Assembly (NCBI RefSeq): GCF_002831585.1
Contig: NZ_CP025113.1
Coordinates: 3,797,001 to 3,861,000 of the forward strand
Length of the DNA stretch: 64,000 nt
From: Bradyrhizobium sp. SK17
GTDB lineage: Bacteria; Pseudomonadota; Alphaproteobacteria; Rhizobiales; Xanthobacteraceae
Direction: 5' to 3'
Shown: positions 8,217 to 18,597 of the stretch, piece by piece
How positions within the stretch are numbered: position 1 is the stretch's first letter
How the letters are laid out: the number at the start of each line of letters is the position of its first letter
Position numbers and translations under genes: made by a program
The notes under the pieces: model-generated
Seen by the model: only the letters and a program-made list of their open reading frames with translations
Told to the model about the DNA's origin: nothing
The model's database searches: none

Positions 8217-9107
8217 TCACCGCGCCTTCGGGTCCAGCGCGTCGCGCAGGCCGTCGCCGACCAGGTTGAACGACAGCACGACCATGAAGATCGCAAGGCC
8301 CGGCCAGATCGCCATCCACGGCGCGCTGGTCAGGAAGCGTTGCGCAGCGTTGAGCATGCTGCCCCAGGATGGTGCGGGCGGCTGCTGGCCGAGGCCAAGG
8401 AACGAGAGCGCGGCCTCGGCGATGATCGCGGCCGCGATCGACAGCGTCGCCTGCACCAGCAGCGCCGGCAAGATGTTGGGCAGGATATGGACCAGCGCGA
8501 TGCGCCAGCGTGGATTGCCCATGGCGCGCGCCGCCTCGACATAGTCCTCGACCTTGACGCTCATCACCTGACCGCGGGTCAGGCGGATGAAGATCGGGGT
8601 CGCCGAGACGCCGATCGCGATCATCGCATTGCCGAGGCTCGGGCCGAGGAAGGCCGCGAGTGCGATCGCCAGGATCAGGAACGGGCAGGCCAGCATCGCA
8701 TCGGTGATGCGGCTGATCAGTCCGTCGATGAAGCCGCCGCGGTAGCCGGCGACGAGCCCGAGCGGCACGCCGATCGCCAGCGCGATGCCGACCGAGATGA
8801 CACCGGCGAGCAGCGAGGCGCGGGCGCCGAACACGACGCGGGCGAGCACGTCGCGGCCAAGCTCGTCGGTGCCGAACCAGTGTTGCAGCGATGGTGCCTT
8901 GCGCACCAGCGACCAGCTCGTTGCAATCGGATCATAGGGGACGAGCAGCGGCGCGAACACCGCGAGCACGATGAAGAGCACGATCACGGCGAGGCCGAGC
9001 ATGGCGCCCTTGCGCCGCATCAGCCGCCGCCAGGCGCGCCGCGCCGGGCTCCCCAGCGTCTCGGCGGCGGCAAGTGAAGCCGATGTCGCGATTGCTGCGT
9101 CCGTCAT
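8217..9107 (-). CDS. Peptide/oligopeptide ABC transporter permease, DppC-type
   Basis: 296 residues from the ATG at 9107. A cytoplasmic lead and first helix (LGLAVIVLFIVLAVFAPLLVPYD) are followed by the DppC signature HWFGTDELGRDVLARVVFGA. The EAA loop EAARAMGNPRWRIALVHILP, which docks with the ATPases, comes next, then further helices ending in DGLRDALDPK. This is the last gene of the minus-strand group. It pairs with the DppB-type permease 5 bases upstream to form the membrane channel. The longer upstream frame is an overlap artefact. Confidence 0.92.
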   Translation of the reverse strand: MTDAAIATSASLAAAETLGSPARRAWRRLMRRKGAMLGLAVIVLFIVLAVFAPLLVPYDPIATSWSLVRKAPSLQHWFGTDELGRDVLARVVFGARASLLAGVISVGIALAIGVPLGLVAGYRGGFIDGLISRITDAMLACPFLILAIALAAFLGPSLGNAMIAIGVSATPIFIRLTRGQVMSVKVEDYVEAARAMGNPRWRIALVHILPNILPALLVQATLSIAAAIIAEAALSFLGLGQQPPAPSWGSMLNAAQRFLTSAPWMAIWPGLAIFMVVLSFNLVGDGLRDALDPKAR

Positions 9108-9112
9108 CCCGG

Positions 9113-10054
9113 TCAGCCCCTCAGTCGCGGATTGACGAGGATATAGGCGATGTCGGCAATCAGGTTGAGCGTGATGTAGATCGTCGCGGTCGTGAGCACG
9201 ACGCCCTGGACCACGGCATAGTCGCGATTGAAGACGGCATCCACGATCAGCTTGCCGAAGCCCGGGATCGAGAAGATCTGCTCGGTGAGAACAGCGCCCG
9301 ACAGCAGGGTGCCGAGTTCGAGCGCGCCGAGCGTGATGATCGGCGTCAGCGCGTTGCGCATCGCATGCTTGAGGATGACCGTGCGCTCGGACAGGCCCTT
9401 GGCGCGCGCGGTGCGGACATAGTCGCTCTCCAGCACCTGGAGCATGGCGCTGCGGGTATGCCGCATCAGGACCGCCGCGATCGCATTGCCGAGCACGAAG
9501 GCCGGCATGATGGTGGCGGCAAGGCTGGCGCGCCAGTTCTCGGTCAGCGGGACATAGCCGGAGGCGGGCAGCCAGCCCAGTTCGATCGAGAACAGGAAGA
9601 TCAGCATGATGCCGAGCCAGAAGTTCGGCGTCGAGATGCCCCACAGCGCGAACAGATTGGCGCCGTAATCCCAGGCGGTGCCTTTCTTGACCGCCGAGAC
9701 GATGCCGGCGGGAATGCCGATCAGGAAGGCGATCACGATCGCCATCGCGGCGAGCTGCAACGTCACCGGCAGCTTCTGCGCGATCAGCTCCAGCACCGGC
9801 ATCTTGTTGCGCAGCGATTCGCCGAAATCGCCCGACAGCACGCCCTTGATCCAGTAGACATACTGCACCGGGATCGGCTGATCGAGATGGTACTGCGCGC
9901 GGATCTGCGCGATGACGGCCGGGTCGCGCTCCTCGCCGGCCATCACCAGCGCCGGATCGCCTGGCAGCAGATGTTGCAGCGAGAAGATCAGCACCGAGAC
10001 GAAGAACAGCGTCGGGACGATCTGAACCAGCCGCTTGGCGAGGAAGTTCAGCAT
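9113..10054 (-). CDS. Peptide/oligopeptide ABC transporter permease, DppB-type
   Basis: 313 residues beginning MLNFLAKRLVQIVPTLFFVS, typical of DppB/GsiC permeases. A periplasmic loop contains LPGDPALVMAGEE and YHLDQPIPVQYVYW. The ATPase-docking loop is YVRTARAKGLSERTVILKHA, and the C-terminus ILVNPRLRG is also characteristic. It lies 5 bases before the DppC-type gene and 95 bases after the binding-protein gene, separated from it by hairpins. With the upstream ATPases it makes one complete peptide importer. Confidence 0.92.
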   Translation of the reverse strand: MLNFLAKRLVQIVPTLFFVSVLIFSLQHLLPGDPALVMAGEERDPAVIAQIRAQYHLDQPIPVQYVYWIKGVLSGDFGESLRNKMPVLELIAQKLPVTLQLAAMAIVIAFLIGIPAGIVSAVKKGTAWDYGANLFALWGISTPNFWLGIMLIFLFSIELGWLPASGYVPLTENWRASLAATIMPAFVLGNAIAAVLMRHTRSAMLQVLESDYVRTARAKGLSERTVILKHAMRNALTPIITLGALELGTLLSGAVLTEQIFSIPGFGKLIVDAVFNRDYAVVQGVVLTTATIYITLNLIADIAYILVNPRLRG

Positions 10055-10067
10055 GTCTCAGCCTCGT

Positions 10068-10127
10068 GTCCCGGGCGCGGCGCAGCACGCAATGTTGCGC
10101 TGCTGAACCGGGACCCGTATCGGTCCC
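10068..10127 (-). other. Intercistronic hairpins after a binding-protein gene
   Basis: Two overlapping structures can form. GTCCCGG (10068-10074) pairs with CCGGGAC (10108-10114), enclosing an inner AGCACGCAA/TTGCGCTGCT arm. Alternatively GGGACC (10110-10115) pairs with GGTCCC (10122-10127). Because they share bases they exclude each other. Lying just after the binding-protein stop, they probably stabilise its 3' end or limit read-through into the permeases. Confidence 0.5.
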
Positions 10128-10149
10128 GCGATAGGTCCGCGGCCGATCA

Positions 10150-11673
10150 TCACTTCAGCTTCAGCCCGATCACGCGCACCAGCCCGTCGGGCATCTGCTT
10201 GTAGCCGTCGAGCCTGGTGGTGTGCGCGATGATGATGCGGCGGTGATAGATATAGAGCAGGGGCTCGTCCTCCTGTTCCAGCTTCGTCAATTTGGCGTAG
10301 ATCGCCTTGCGCTGCGCCATGTCGGTGGTGAGGCGGGCGTCGTCGAGCGCCGTGTCGGCATCGGGATTGGCCCAGGCGCTGTAGTTTTGCGGCGCATCCT
10401 TGTGCAGGAAGACATAGGAGTTGCCGTCCGGATCGATGCGGCCGCTCCAGGCCAGCAAATAGGCCTGATACTCGCCGGCCTCGGCCTGCTTCAGCGAGGT
10501 CGCGAATTCGGTGACCCGGATCTTCATGTCGAAGCCGGCTTCAGCGGCCATCGATTGCACGACTTGCGCGGTGCCCTCGGCCTCCGGTCCCTTCGGCACC
10601 ATGAAGTCGACGCTGACGGGCGGCGTGACGCCGGCCTCCTTCAGCAGCGCCTTGGCCTTCGCGACGTCGCGCGGGCGGACCGGAAATTCCTTCTGGTAGT
10701 AGGGATGGTCCGGGCTGATCCACTGGTTTCCAGGCTTGAACTCGCCGTTGAACACGACCTGGTTGATCGCATCGCGGTCGATCGAGAGGTCGAGCGCCTG
10801 CCGGACCTTGGCGGATTGGCTCAGGGGACCCTTGGCCTTGTCCTTGCCGATGTTGAGCGTGATGCCCTGATAGCCGAGCTCGATTGCGGTCGAGACCTTC
10901 AGGCGCGAATCGGCGCGTACGTCCTTCAGGTCGGTCGCGAGCACGCGCTCGATCAGGTCGAGCCCGCCGGATTTCAGATTGGCGAGCCGCACCGTGGCGT
11001 CCACGATCGGCAGATAGACGATGCGGTCGATGAAGACGTTGTCCTTGTTCCAGTAGTCGGCGAATTTCTCCAGCACGATGCGGTCCTGCTGCACCCGCTC
11101 GACGAATTTGTAGGGACCGGCACAGACCGGGTGCAGGCCGAACTTGTCGCCGGCCGCCTTGGCGGCCTTGGGCGGTACCATCATGCCGGCGCGGTCGGTG
11201 AGCTGTGCGATCAGCGGCGAGAACGGCGCCTTGAGCACCAGCCTGATGGTCAGGGGATCGACGACGTCGACGTGATCGACGCTGGCGAGCTCCGGCTTGC
11301 GGAACGAGCCGGGGAAGGTCAGATGCCGCTCCAGCGAAAACTTCGCTGCCTCCGCGTCGAGCGGCTCGCCGTCCTGGAACTTGACGCCGGGTCTCAGCTT
11401 GATCGTGACTTCCTTGCCGTCGGCCGAGGTCTCGTGCGACAGCGCGAGCTGCGGCACGATGTTGAGCTTCTCGTCGATATCGAACAGCTTGTCGCATAGC
11501 GCGGCGAATACGATGCGGCCGACATAGGTGCGCGCCATGGTCGGGTCGAGCACGTCGGGATCCTCGGCAAGCCCGATCCGTAGCGTGGTCTGGGCTTTGG
11601 CCTGGACCTGGGCGCCTGCCACCAGCGACAGCAGCAGGGTGGCGGCGGTCGCAGCCAAACGAAACATCCTCAT
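10150..11673 (-). CDS. Periplasmic substrate-binding protein of peptide ABC transporter (SBP family 5)
   Basis: 507 residues with a Sec signal peptide (MRMFRLAATAATLLLSLVAGAQVQA, cleavage about residue 25). The mature part is a family-5 binding protein: TLRIGLAEDPDVLDPTMAR, KLRPGVKFQDGEPLDAEAAK, and VRQALDLSIDRDAINQVVFNG. It captures the substrate and delivers it to the permeases just downstream. The ATG at 11673 has GGGAG upstream; an internal ATG two codons on is an alternative. It is encoded between the two ATPase genes and the two permease genes. The ligand may be a peptide or another small molecule. Confidence 0.92.
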   Translation of the reverse strand: MRMFRLAATAATLLLSLVAGAQVQAKAQTTLRIGLAEDPDVLDPTMARTYVGRIVFAALCDKLFDIDEKLNIVPQLALSHETSADGKEVTIKLRPGVKFQDGEPLDAEAAKFSLERHLTFPGSFRKPELASVDHVDVVDPLTIRLVLKAPFSPLIAQLTDRAGMMVPPKAAKAAGDKFGLHPVCAGPYKFVERVQQDRIVLEKFADYWNKDNVFIDRIVYLPIVDATVRLANLKSGGLDLIERVLATDLKDVRADSRLKVSTAIELGYQGITLNIGKDKAKGPLSQSAKVRQALDLSIDRDAINQVVFNGEFKPGNQWISPDHPYYQKEFPVRPRDVAKAKALLKEAGVTPPVSVDFMVPKGPEAEGTAQVVQSMAAEAGFDMKIRVTEFATSLKQAEAGEYQAYLLAWSGRIDPDGNSYVFLHKDAPQNYSAWANPDADTALDDARLTTDMAQRKAIYAKLTKLEQEDEPLLYIYHRRIIIAHTTRLDGYKQMPDGLVRVIGLKLK

Positions 11674-11689
11674 CGCGCAACTCCCATGA

Positions 11690-12789
11690 TCATGCCTGCA
11701 GCACCGTCCCGTTACCAACCCCGCCGCGCCGGGCGTCTTCCGACGCTCCGCTGAATGCCGCCACCAGTTTCTCCAGCGCAGGCGAGAAGCCGCCATCGGA
11801 GGGAACGATGTTCTCCGCGGGCGGTAGCTCTGCTGTGCGGTGACAGGCCGTGAAGTGGCTGGCGACATCTGCCAGCAATTGCGGAACCTCGCTGCGGCAG
11901 CGCGCGATCGCATAGGGGCAGCGGGTATGGAAACGGCAGCCGGACGGTGGATTGAGTGCGCTCGGCAGCTCGCCCTCCAGCACGATGCGGCTGCGCCTGG
12001 CGCGCGGCCGCGGCACCGGGATCGCCGACAACAATGCGCGGCTGTAGGGGTGCCGCGGCGCGGCGAACAGCGCCTGCGCATCCGCCGTCTCGACGATGGT
12101 GCCGAGATTCATCACCGCGACGCGGTCGGCGATGTGCTTCACGACGGCAAGGTCGTGCGACACGAAGATGTAAGCGAGCTTCAGGCGGTCTTGCAGGTCG
12201 CGCAGCAGGTTCAGGATCTGCGAGCGGATCGAGACGTCGAGCGCCGACACCGGTTCGTCGCAGATGATCAGCTTCGGCTCGACTGCGAGCGCGCGGGCAA
12301 TCGCGATGCGCTGACGCTGACCGCCGGAGAACTCGTGCGGGTAGCGGCGTGCAAAGCGCGGCTCGAGGCCGACCAGACGCAGCAGCTCGTCGACCCGCTC
12401 GCGGCGGCGGGCCGACGGCACCAGATCGTGGAGCGCCAGCGGTTCGGTCAGGATCTGGCTCACCGTCATGCGCGGGTTGAGCGAGGCGTAGGGGTCCTGG
12501 AAGATCAGCTGCGCGTCGCGGCGGAACGCGCGCAACTGCTCGGCATTGAGCATGCCGAGGTCGCGGCCCTCGAACGTGACGCGACCGGCGTCCGGTTCGA
12601 TCAGCCGCAGCACCAGCCGGCTGACGGTGGATTTGCCGCAGCCGGATTCGCCGACCAGCGCCAGCGTCTTGCCGGCCTCGACCGTGAAGCTGACGCCGTC
12701 GACCGCCTTCACATGCGCCGTCGGCCGGCCGAACACCGAACGCTCGGCAACGAAATGCTTCACCAGCCCGTCGACCTCGAGCAGCGCGG

Positions 12790-12793
<4 letters not shown>
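11690..12793 (-). CDS. Peptide ABC transporter ATP-binding protein, DppF-type
   Basis: 367 residues from the ATG at 12793. Walker A is GESGCGKST, the Q-loop lies in [13 protein letters not shown], the signature is FSGGQRQR, Walker B is [12 protein letters not shown], and the switch histidine is in VSHD. The C-terminal oligopeptide-type extension holds the cysteine cluster [14 protein letters not shown], which binds an iron-sulfur cluster in related proteins. The tail beyond residue about 320 is longer than usual. The gene overlaps the DppD-type ATPase by 4 bases; the two form the heterodimeric motor of the importer. Confidence 0.93.
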
Positions 12794-13775
<982 letters not shown>

Positions 13776-13779
<4 letters not shown>

Positions 13780-14486
13780 TTGCGGCTCGCGGCGGCCGCT
13801 GCGATGCCGGCGTCGATCGTCGCGCGGTCGCTGATTCCAGCCGGGTTGTCCCGGGTCGGCATGAAGTTCCGGAACGCCACCCAGTGCTCGCGGCTGACCG
13901 CTTCCAGCCGTTCCAACTCGCGCAGGGGATCGACGTGGTCGTCGACCCGCAGGTCGAGCAACGGCCATTGCTCGATGCCATGGATCACAAGGGCCGCCGA
14001 TTGCCTGCCGCGCTTGTCGCCGCCGGCCGCTTCGCCGGCGAACATCGCCTTGATCAACCGCTCCGCGAACGGCAGCTTCTCGTTCGCGACATAGGCGCGC
14101 GCGGTCTCGTCGAGCACCGCAGGCCCGGCCAGCATGTTGCCGGCGATCGAAAAACCGTCGCCGGCGATATGGCCGAACCAGTCGATGCAGTCCTTGCCGG
14201 AATGCGCGGCGATGCGGCCTTTGGCGTCCATGACATGCAGCTGCCGGCTCTCGCGGCCGCTGTCGGACGCGATCAGCGCAGCGATCGCATCATGCGGACT
14301 CTTGCCGCCGCGCAGCAGCGCGAGGCCGTCGATACCGTAGTAGGGATTGACCAGCGCCTGCGTCGCGATGGCGCCGATCCCGGGCGCGATGTGGGGCACC
14401 AGGGCGCCGACCGCGAAGAACCGCGTCGCGACGGCGATGCCGAGCTGGCCGGTGGCGCTGTCGCGGGCGATGATCGACCAGGTCAT
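13776..14486 (-). CDS. DUF1028 family protein (Ntn-hydrolase-like)
   Basis: A cytoplasmic protein of 236 residues. The N-terminus [20 protein letters not shown] and the blocks [20 protein letters not shown] and [13 protein letters not shown] identify DUF1028, which resembles N-terminal-nucleophile hydrolases. No reaction is established for the family. Its stop overlaps the start of the DppD-type ATPase, so it belongs to the peptide-uptake operon and plausibly processes the imported compound, alongside the gamma-glutamyltransferase-family gene 223 bases upstream. That role is inferred from position only. Confidence 0.85.
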
Positions 14487-14501
14487 CTCAGATCTCTTCT
14501 T

Positions 14502-14646
14502 CCTCGCCCCGCTCTTCGCGGGGAGAGGGTTGGGGTGAGGGGCTCGCTCCGCGAAGACGGTGCAAATCGAAACGCGCGGAGATTCCCCCTCACCCGGAAT
14601 TCAGGCTTTGCTTGAATTCCGACCTCTCCCCGCAAGCGGGGCGAGG
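14502..14646. repeat. Interspersed palindromic element, CCTCTCCCCGC type
   Basis: Outer arms CCTCGCCCCGCTCTTCGCGG and CCGCAAGCGGGGCGAGG flank an inner GGAATTCAGGC/GCTTGAATTCC arm. It separates the GGT-like gene from the DUF1028 gene within one transcription direction, so it may lower or terminate read-through between them. Relatives lie at 40369 and 47415. Confidence 0.75.
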
Positions 14647-14709
14647 TGGAGTTGGAGGCTCGCTCTGCGGTCCGACGCGATGTCATCATGCTGTGGCGGT
14701 CACCTTGTC

Positions 14710-16515
14710 TTAGCGGCCGGCAGCGTAGCCCTGCATGCCGCGCGGATTGGCGGCGGCGCGGCGGCGGGGGCCGACCTTCGAGGCCGCGGTGAGGCGGCCT
14801 TCCGACCAATCGGGACCAATCTCCACCACATGGCCGCGGCGTTTCAATTCGTCGATGGTCGATTTGGGCACGCGGTTTTCCAGCACCAGCACGCCCGGCC
14901 GCGAGGTGCGCGGCCAGAACGAGATCGGGAAATGCTCGGAGTGCCAGGCCGGCGCGTCGATCGCCTCCTGCAAGTTCAGCTTGGCGTGGACATGCCGCAG
15001 GAAGAACTGCGTGATCCACTGGTCCTGCTGGTCGCCGCCCGGCGAGCCCCAGGACAGATACGGCTCGCCGTCGCGCAAAGCCATGGTCGGCGACAGCGTG
15101 GTGCGGGGCCGCTTGCCCGGTGCCAGCGAGGCCGGATGGTTCTCCTCCAGCCAGAACATCTGGGCGCGGCTGCCAAGGCAGAAGCCAAGTTCGGGAATCA
15201 CCGGTGAGGATTGCAGCCAGCCGCCGGACGGCGTCGCCGAGATCATGTTGCCGGCCTTGTCGATGATGTCGAAATGCACGGTGTCGCCACGCACCTCGCC
15301 GAACCGGCCGACGGTCGGCTCTCCGGCGCCCATCGCGCCGACCGCTTCGCGATGTCCTTCGGCGTGGCGCAGCTTCACGACGCCGCCGAAGCCTGCGACC
15401 GAGCCGGGACGGAAGTCGAGCGAAGCCTTGTCCTTTGAGATCAGCTTGCGCCGCTCGTCGTTATAGGCATCGGACAGCAGCGTCTCGATCGGGATGTCGG
15501 TGAATTTGGGATCGCCATAGAACGTCTCGCGATCGGCATAAGCCAGCTTGGCGGCTTCGATCTGCAAATGGATGAAGTCGGGGCCCGTGGGATCGAGGCC
15601 GTCGAGATCGAAGCCCTTCAGCAGCGCGAGCTGCTGCAACATCACCGGACCCTGGCTCCAGACCCCGCACTTTTGCACGGTATAACGGCCGTAATCGTAG
15701 GTCAGCGGCGCCTCGATGGTCGGCTGCCAGCGCGCCATGTCGTCGGCCGAGAGCACGCCGCGATGCGGCGATCCGGAGACGTCCATCACCTCCTGGGTGC
15801 GGCAGAATTTATCGATGGCCTCGGCCACGAAGCCCTTCGACCAGGCCTGCCGCGCGCGCTCGATCTGCGCCACGCGGTCGGGGCCGGCGCTCTCCGCCTC
15901 CTCCAGGATGCGGGTGTAGGTTTCCGCGAGCTTCTTGTTGGTGAAGATGCTGCCGGGCCGCGGCACCTCGCCGTTCGGCAGATAGACATCCGCCGACGTG
16001 GTCCAGTATTTCCGGAACAACTGCTCGACGGTCTGAATGGTCGCCGCCGCACGCTCGACCAGCGGGTAGCCGTCGCGGGCATAGCCGATCGCGGGCTCCA
16101 GCACGTCGCGCAGCCTTAACGTGCCGTAGTCGCGCAGCAGCAGCATCCAGGTTTCGAAGGTGCCGGGCACGCAGGCGGCGAGCAGACCGGTGCCGGGCAC
16201 CATTTCGAGGCCCTCGCTGCGATAGTGCGCGATGGTCGCCTTCGCCGGCGCCGGGCCCTGGCCGCAGATCACCTCGGCCTTGCCGCGCTTGACGTCGTGC
16301 ACGATGATCGGGACGTCGCCACCGGGCCCGTTCAGATGCGGTTCGACCACCTGAAGCGTGAAGGCAGTCGCGACACCGGCGTCGAAGGCGTTGCCGCCCT
16401 TTTCCAGCACGCCCATGCCGACCGCGGTCGCGATCCAGTGCGTCGAGGTGATGACCCCGAAGGTGCCTTCGATCTCGGGCCTTGTGGTGAACGGATCGGG
16501 GTTGATGTTGCTCAT
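14710..16515 (-). CDS. Gamma-glutamyltransferase family protein (Ntn hydrolase)
   Basis: A 601-residue precursor of the gamma-glutamyltransferase superfamily. MGVLEKGGNAFDAGVATAFT (about 34-53) is the usual N-terminal block and GPGGDVPIIV the glycine motif. The autoproteolytic nucleophile is most likely Thr412 in RGDTVHFDIID, followed by the GNMISATPSGGW loop. The C-terminal R-T-TLSPTM and WGSPGGDQQDQW segments are also typical. I see no clear signal peptide, so it would act in the cytoplasm. Lying between two peptide ABC transporters, it may hydrolyse gamma-glutamyl compounds or cyclic imides after uptake; the substrate is not readable. Confidence 0.88.
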   Translation of the reverse strand: MSNINPDPFTTRPEIEGTFGVITSTHWIATAVGMGVLEKGGNAFDAGVATAFTLQVVEPHLNGPGGDVPIIVHDVKRGKAEVICGQGPAPAKATIAHYRSEGLEMVPGTGLLAACVPGTFETWMLLLRDYGTLRLRDVLEPAIGYARDGYPLVERAAATIQTVEQLFRKYWTTSADVYLPNGEVPRPGSIFTNKKLAETYTRILEEAESAGPDRVAQIERARQAWSKGFVAEAIDKFCRTQEVMDVSGSPHRGVLSADDMARWQPTIEAPLTYDYGRYTVQKCGVWSQGPVMLQQLALLKGFDLDGLDPTGPDFIHLQIEAAKLAYADRETFYGDPKFTDIPIETLLSDAYNDERRKLISKDKASLDFRPGSVAGFGGVVKLRHAEGHREAVGAMGAGEPTVGRFGEVRGDTVHFDIIDKAGNMISATPSGGWLQSSPVIPELGFCLGSRAQMFWLEENHPASLAPGKRPRTTLSPTMALRDGEPYLSWGSPGGDQQDQWITQFFLRHVHAKLNLQEAIDAPAWHSEHFPISFWPRTSRPGVLVLENRVPKSTIDELKRRGHVVEIGPDWSEGRLTAASKVGPRRRAAANPRGMQGYAAGR

Positions 16516-16624
16516 GGCGATGGACCGTTGGGCGGCTTGTTGGGTTTCTTGTGCGCGCGCACTTGATCACAGCCGGGCTGGTATGCCAACCGCTTGGTGC
16601 ACATGGCGGCTCCCATCCGCGTGA

Positions 16625-17617
16625 TCACGCCGAAACGGCGGCGGGAGTGTTGACCGCGTGGCAGGCGACGCCATCGATCAGTTCCGGCGTCCTCTCGCGG
16701 CAGAGCTCGAAGGCGAGGGGGCAGCGCGGGTTGAACGAACAGCCCGGCGGCGGATTGATCGGGTTCGGGATCTCGCCCTTGACCGGAATGCGCTGGCGGC
16801 CGGACATCGCGAGGTCCGGAACCGCGCCGAGCAGCATCCTGGTGTAGGGCATCCGCGGATTCGCGAACAATTGCCGACCCTCGGCGATCTCGACGATGTG
16901 GCCGAGATACATCACGCCGATCCGGCTCGCCATGTGGCGGACGACCGCGAGGTTGTGGCTGATGAACAGGTAGGTCAGGCCGAACTTGTCCTGCAAGTCG
17001 CGCATCAGATTGAGGATCTGGGCCTGCACCGAGACGTCGAGCGCCGAGGTCGGCTCGTCGCAGACGATGAACTCGGCCTCCGACGCCAGCGCGCGGGCGA
17101 TCGCGATCCGCTGGCGCTGGCCGCCGGAAAATTCATGCGGGAATTTCTGGCCGTCGTCGGGATGCAGGCCGACCAGCGACAGCAATTCGCCGACCCTGCC
17201 CTTGATGTCGCGCTCGCCCTGGATCAGGTCGAAGGCACGGATCGGCTCGGCGACGATGGCTGTGACCCGGTAGCGCGGGTTGAGGCTCGCATAGGGGTCC
17301 TGAAACACCATCTGGATGCGCCGGCGCAGCCGGCGGCGCGCCGGGGCCTGCCGCGGATCGGTCATCGAGACGCCGTCGATGACGACTTCACCCGAGCTCG
17401 GCGGCAGCAGGCCGACCACCATGCGCGCGACCGTGGTCTTGCCGGAGCCGGATTCGCCGACCAGCGCAAAGGTCTCGCCGCGCTTGATGTCGAAAGAGAC
17501 GCCGTCGACCGCTTTCAGGAATTCGGGATGGCCGCCCTCGATCACACGGTTGAGCCACGGTTTCGAGACGTCGAAGACGCGGCGCAGGTTCCTGACCTCG
17601 ATCAACGTCCCGCTCAT
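16625..17617 (-). CDS. Peptide ABC transporter ATP-binding protein, DppF-type (second system)
   Basis: 330 residues from the ATG at 17617. Walker A is GESGSGKTT, Q-loop in [13 protein letters not shown], signature FSGGQRQR, Walker B FIVCDEPTSALD, and switch SHN, where most relatives have SHD. The early insert VSKPWLNRVIEGGHPEFLKA is typical of the DppF side. The C-terminal CSFNPRCPLAFELC is the cysteine cluster. It overlaps the DppD-type partner by 4 bases and is the last transporter gene before the GGT-family gene. Confidence 0.93.
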   Translation of the reverse strand: MSGTLIEVRNLRRVFDVSKPWLNRVIEGGHPEFLKAVDGVSFDIKRGETFALVGESGSGKTTVARMVVGLLPPSSGEVVIDGVSMTDPRQAPARRRLRRRIQMVFQDPYASLNPRYRVTAIVAEPIRAFDLIQGERDIKGRVGELLSLVGLHPDDGQKFPHEFSGGQRQRIAIARALASEAEFIVCDEPTSALDVSVQAQILNLMRDLQDKFGLTYLFISHNLAVVRHMASRIGVMYLGHIVEIAEGRQLFANPRMPYTRMLLGAVPDLAMSGRQRIPVKGEIPNPINPPPGCSFNPRCPLAFELCRERTPELIDGVACHAVNTPAAVSA

Positions 17618-18597
17618 ACCGCCGTCTCCTCGGCCGGCTCGAACAGATGGCAGGCGACGGATTGGTTGCCCTGTCGGATCGGTTCGGGGCGTTCCACACG
17701 GCAGCGATCGAAGGCGAGCGCGCAACGCGGATTGAACGGGCAGCCCGGCGGGATCGCCGACAGCCGTGGCATCGAGCCGGGGATCTGCACCAGGCGCTTG
17801 TCCTCGCCCGCAAGCGTCGGGATCGCGCCCATCAAGCCCTTGGCGTAGGGATGCAGCGGGTTGCGTACCACCTCCTGCACCGGTCCGATCTCGGCGATGC
17901 GGCCGGAATACATCACCGCGACGCGGTCGCAGGTCTCGGCGATCACGCCCATGTCGTGGGTCACCAGCATCACGGCGGTGCCGTGGTCGCGGCCGAGCCG
18001 CTTGATCAGTGCGATGATCTGCGCCTGCACCGAGACGTCGAGCGCGGTGGTCGGCTCGTCGGCGATGATCAATTCGGGCTCGGCACAGATCGCGAGCGCG
18101 ATTACGACGCGCTGGCGCATGCCGCCGGAGAATTCGTGCGGGTAGCCGTCGATGCGCTTCTCCGGCGCGGGGATGCCGACTTCAGCCAGCAGATCGATGG
18201 CGCGCCTGCGCGCGGCGCTCTCGCTCAAGTCGGTGTGGGTGCGGATGGTCTCGACGATCTGGTCGCCGATCTTGTAGAGCGGATTGAGGCTGGTGAGCGG
18301 GTCCTGGAAGATCATCCCGATCCGCTTGCCCCTGATGCGGCGGATCTCTTCCGGCGGAAGATGGTCGATCCGCCTGCCCGACAGCTCGATCTCGCCGGCG
18401 GAGATGCGGCCGGGCGGATCGATCAGCCCGATCACGGCAAGGCCGGTGACCGACTTGCCGGCGCCGGACTCGCCGACCATGCCGAGCACCTCGCCCTTGG
18501 CGATGTCGAACGATACCCCGTTGATGGCACGCAAGGTGGCGCGGCGGGTGACGAACTCCACCTCGAGATTGCGCACGGAGAGAACGGGCTGGGTCAT
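17614..18597 (-). CDS. Peptide ABC transporter ATP-binding protein, DppD-type (second system)
   Basis: 327 residues from the ATG at 18597. Walker A is GESGAGKSV, Q-loop in MIFQDPLTSLNPL, signature FSGGMRQR, Walker [13 protein letters not shown], and H-loop THDMG. The C-terminal CPFNPRCALAFDRC cluster is present. Four-base overlaps on both sides tie it to the permease upstream and the DppF-type gene downstream. An apparent larger fusion with the permease region comes from reading another frame and is not real. Confidence 0.93.
   Translation of the reverse strand: MTQPVLSVRNLEVEFVTRRATLRAINGVSFDIAKGEVLGMVGESGAGKSVTGLAVIGLIDPPGRISAGEIELSGRRIDHLPPEEIRRIRGKRIGMIFQDPLTSLNPLYKIGDQIVETIRTHTDLSESAARRRAIDLLAEVGIPAPEKRIDGYPHEFSGGMRQRVVIALAICAEPELIIADEPTTALDVSVQAQIIALIKRLGRDHGTAVMLVTHDMGVIAETCDRVAVMYSGRIAEIGPVQEVVRNPLHPYAKGLMGAIPTLAGEDKRLVQIPGSMPRLSAIPPGCPFNPRCALAFDRCRVERPEPIRQGNQSVACHLFEPAEETAV

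Noticed and set aside
8217..10088. 623-codon minus frame suggesting a fusion of two permeases
   Set aside because: Only the last 296 residues match a permease; the upstream part is the wrong frame of the DppB-type gene.
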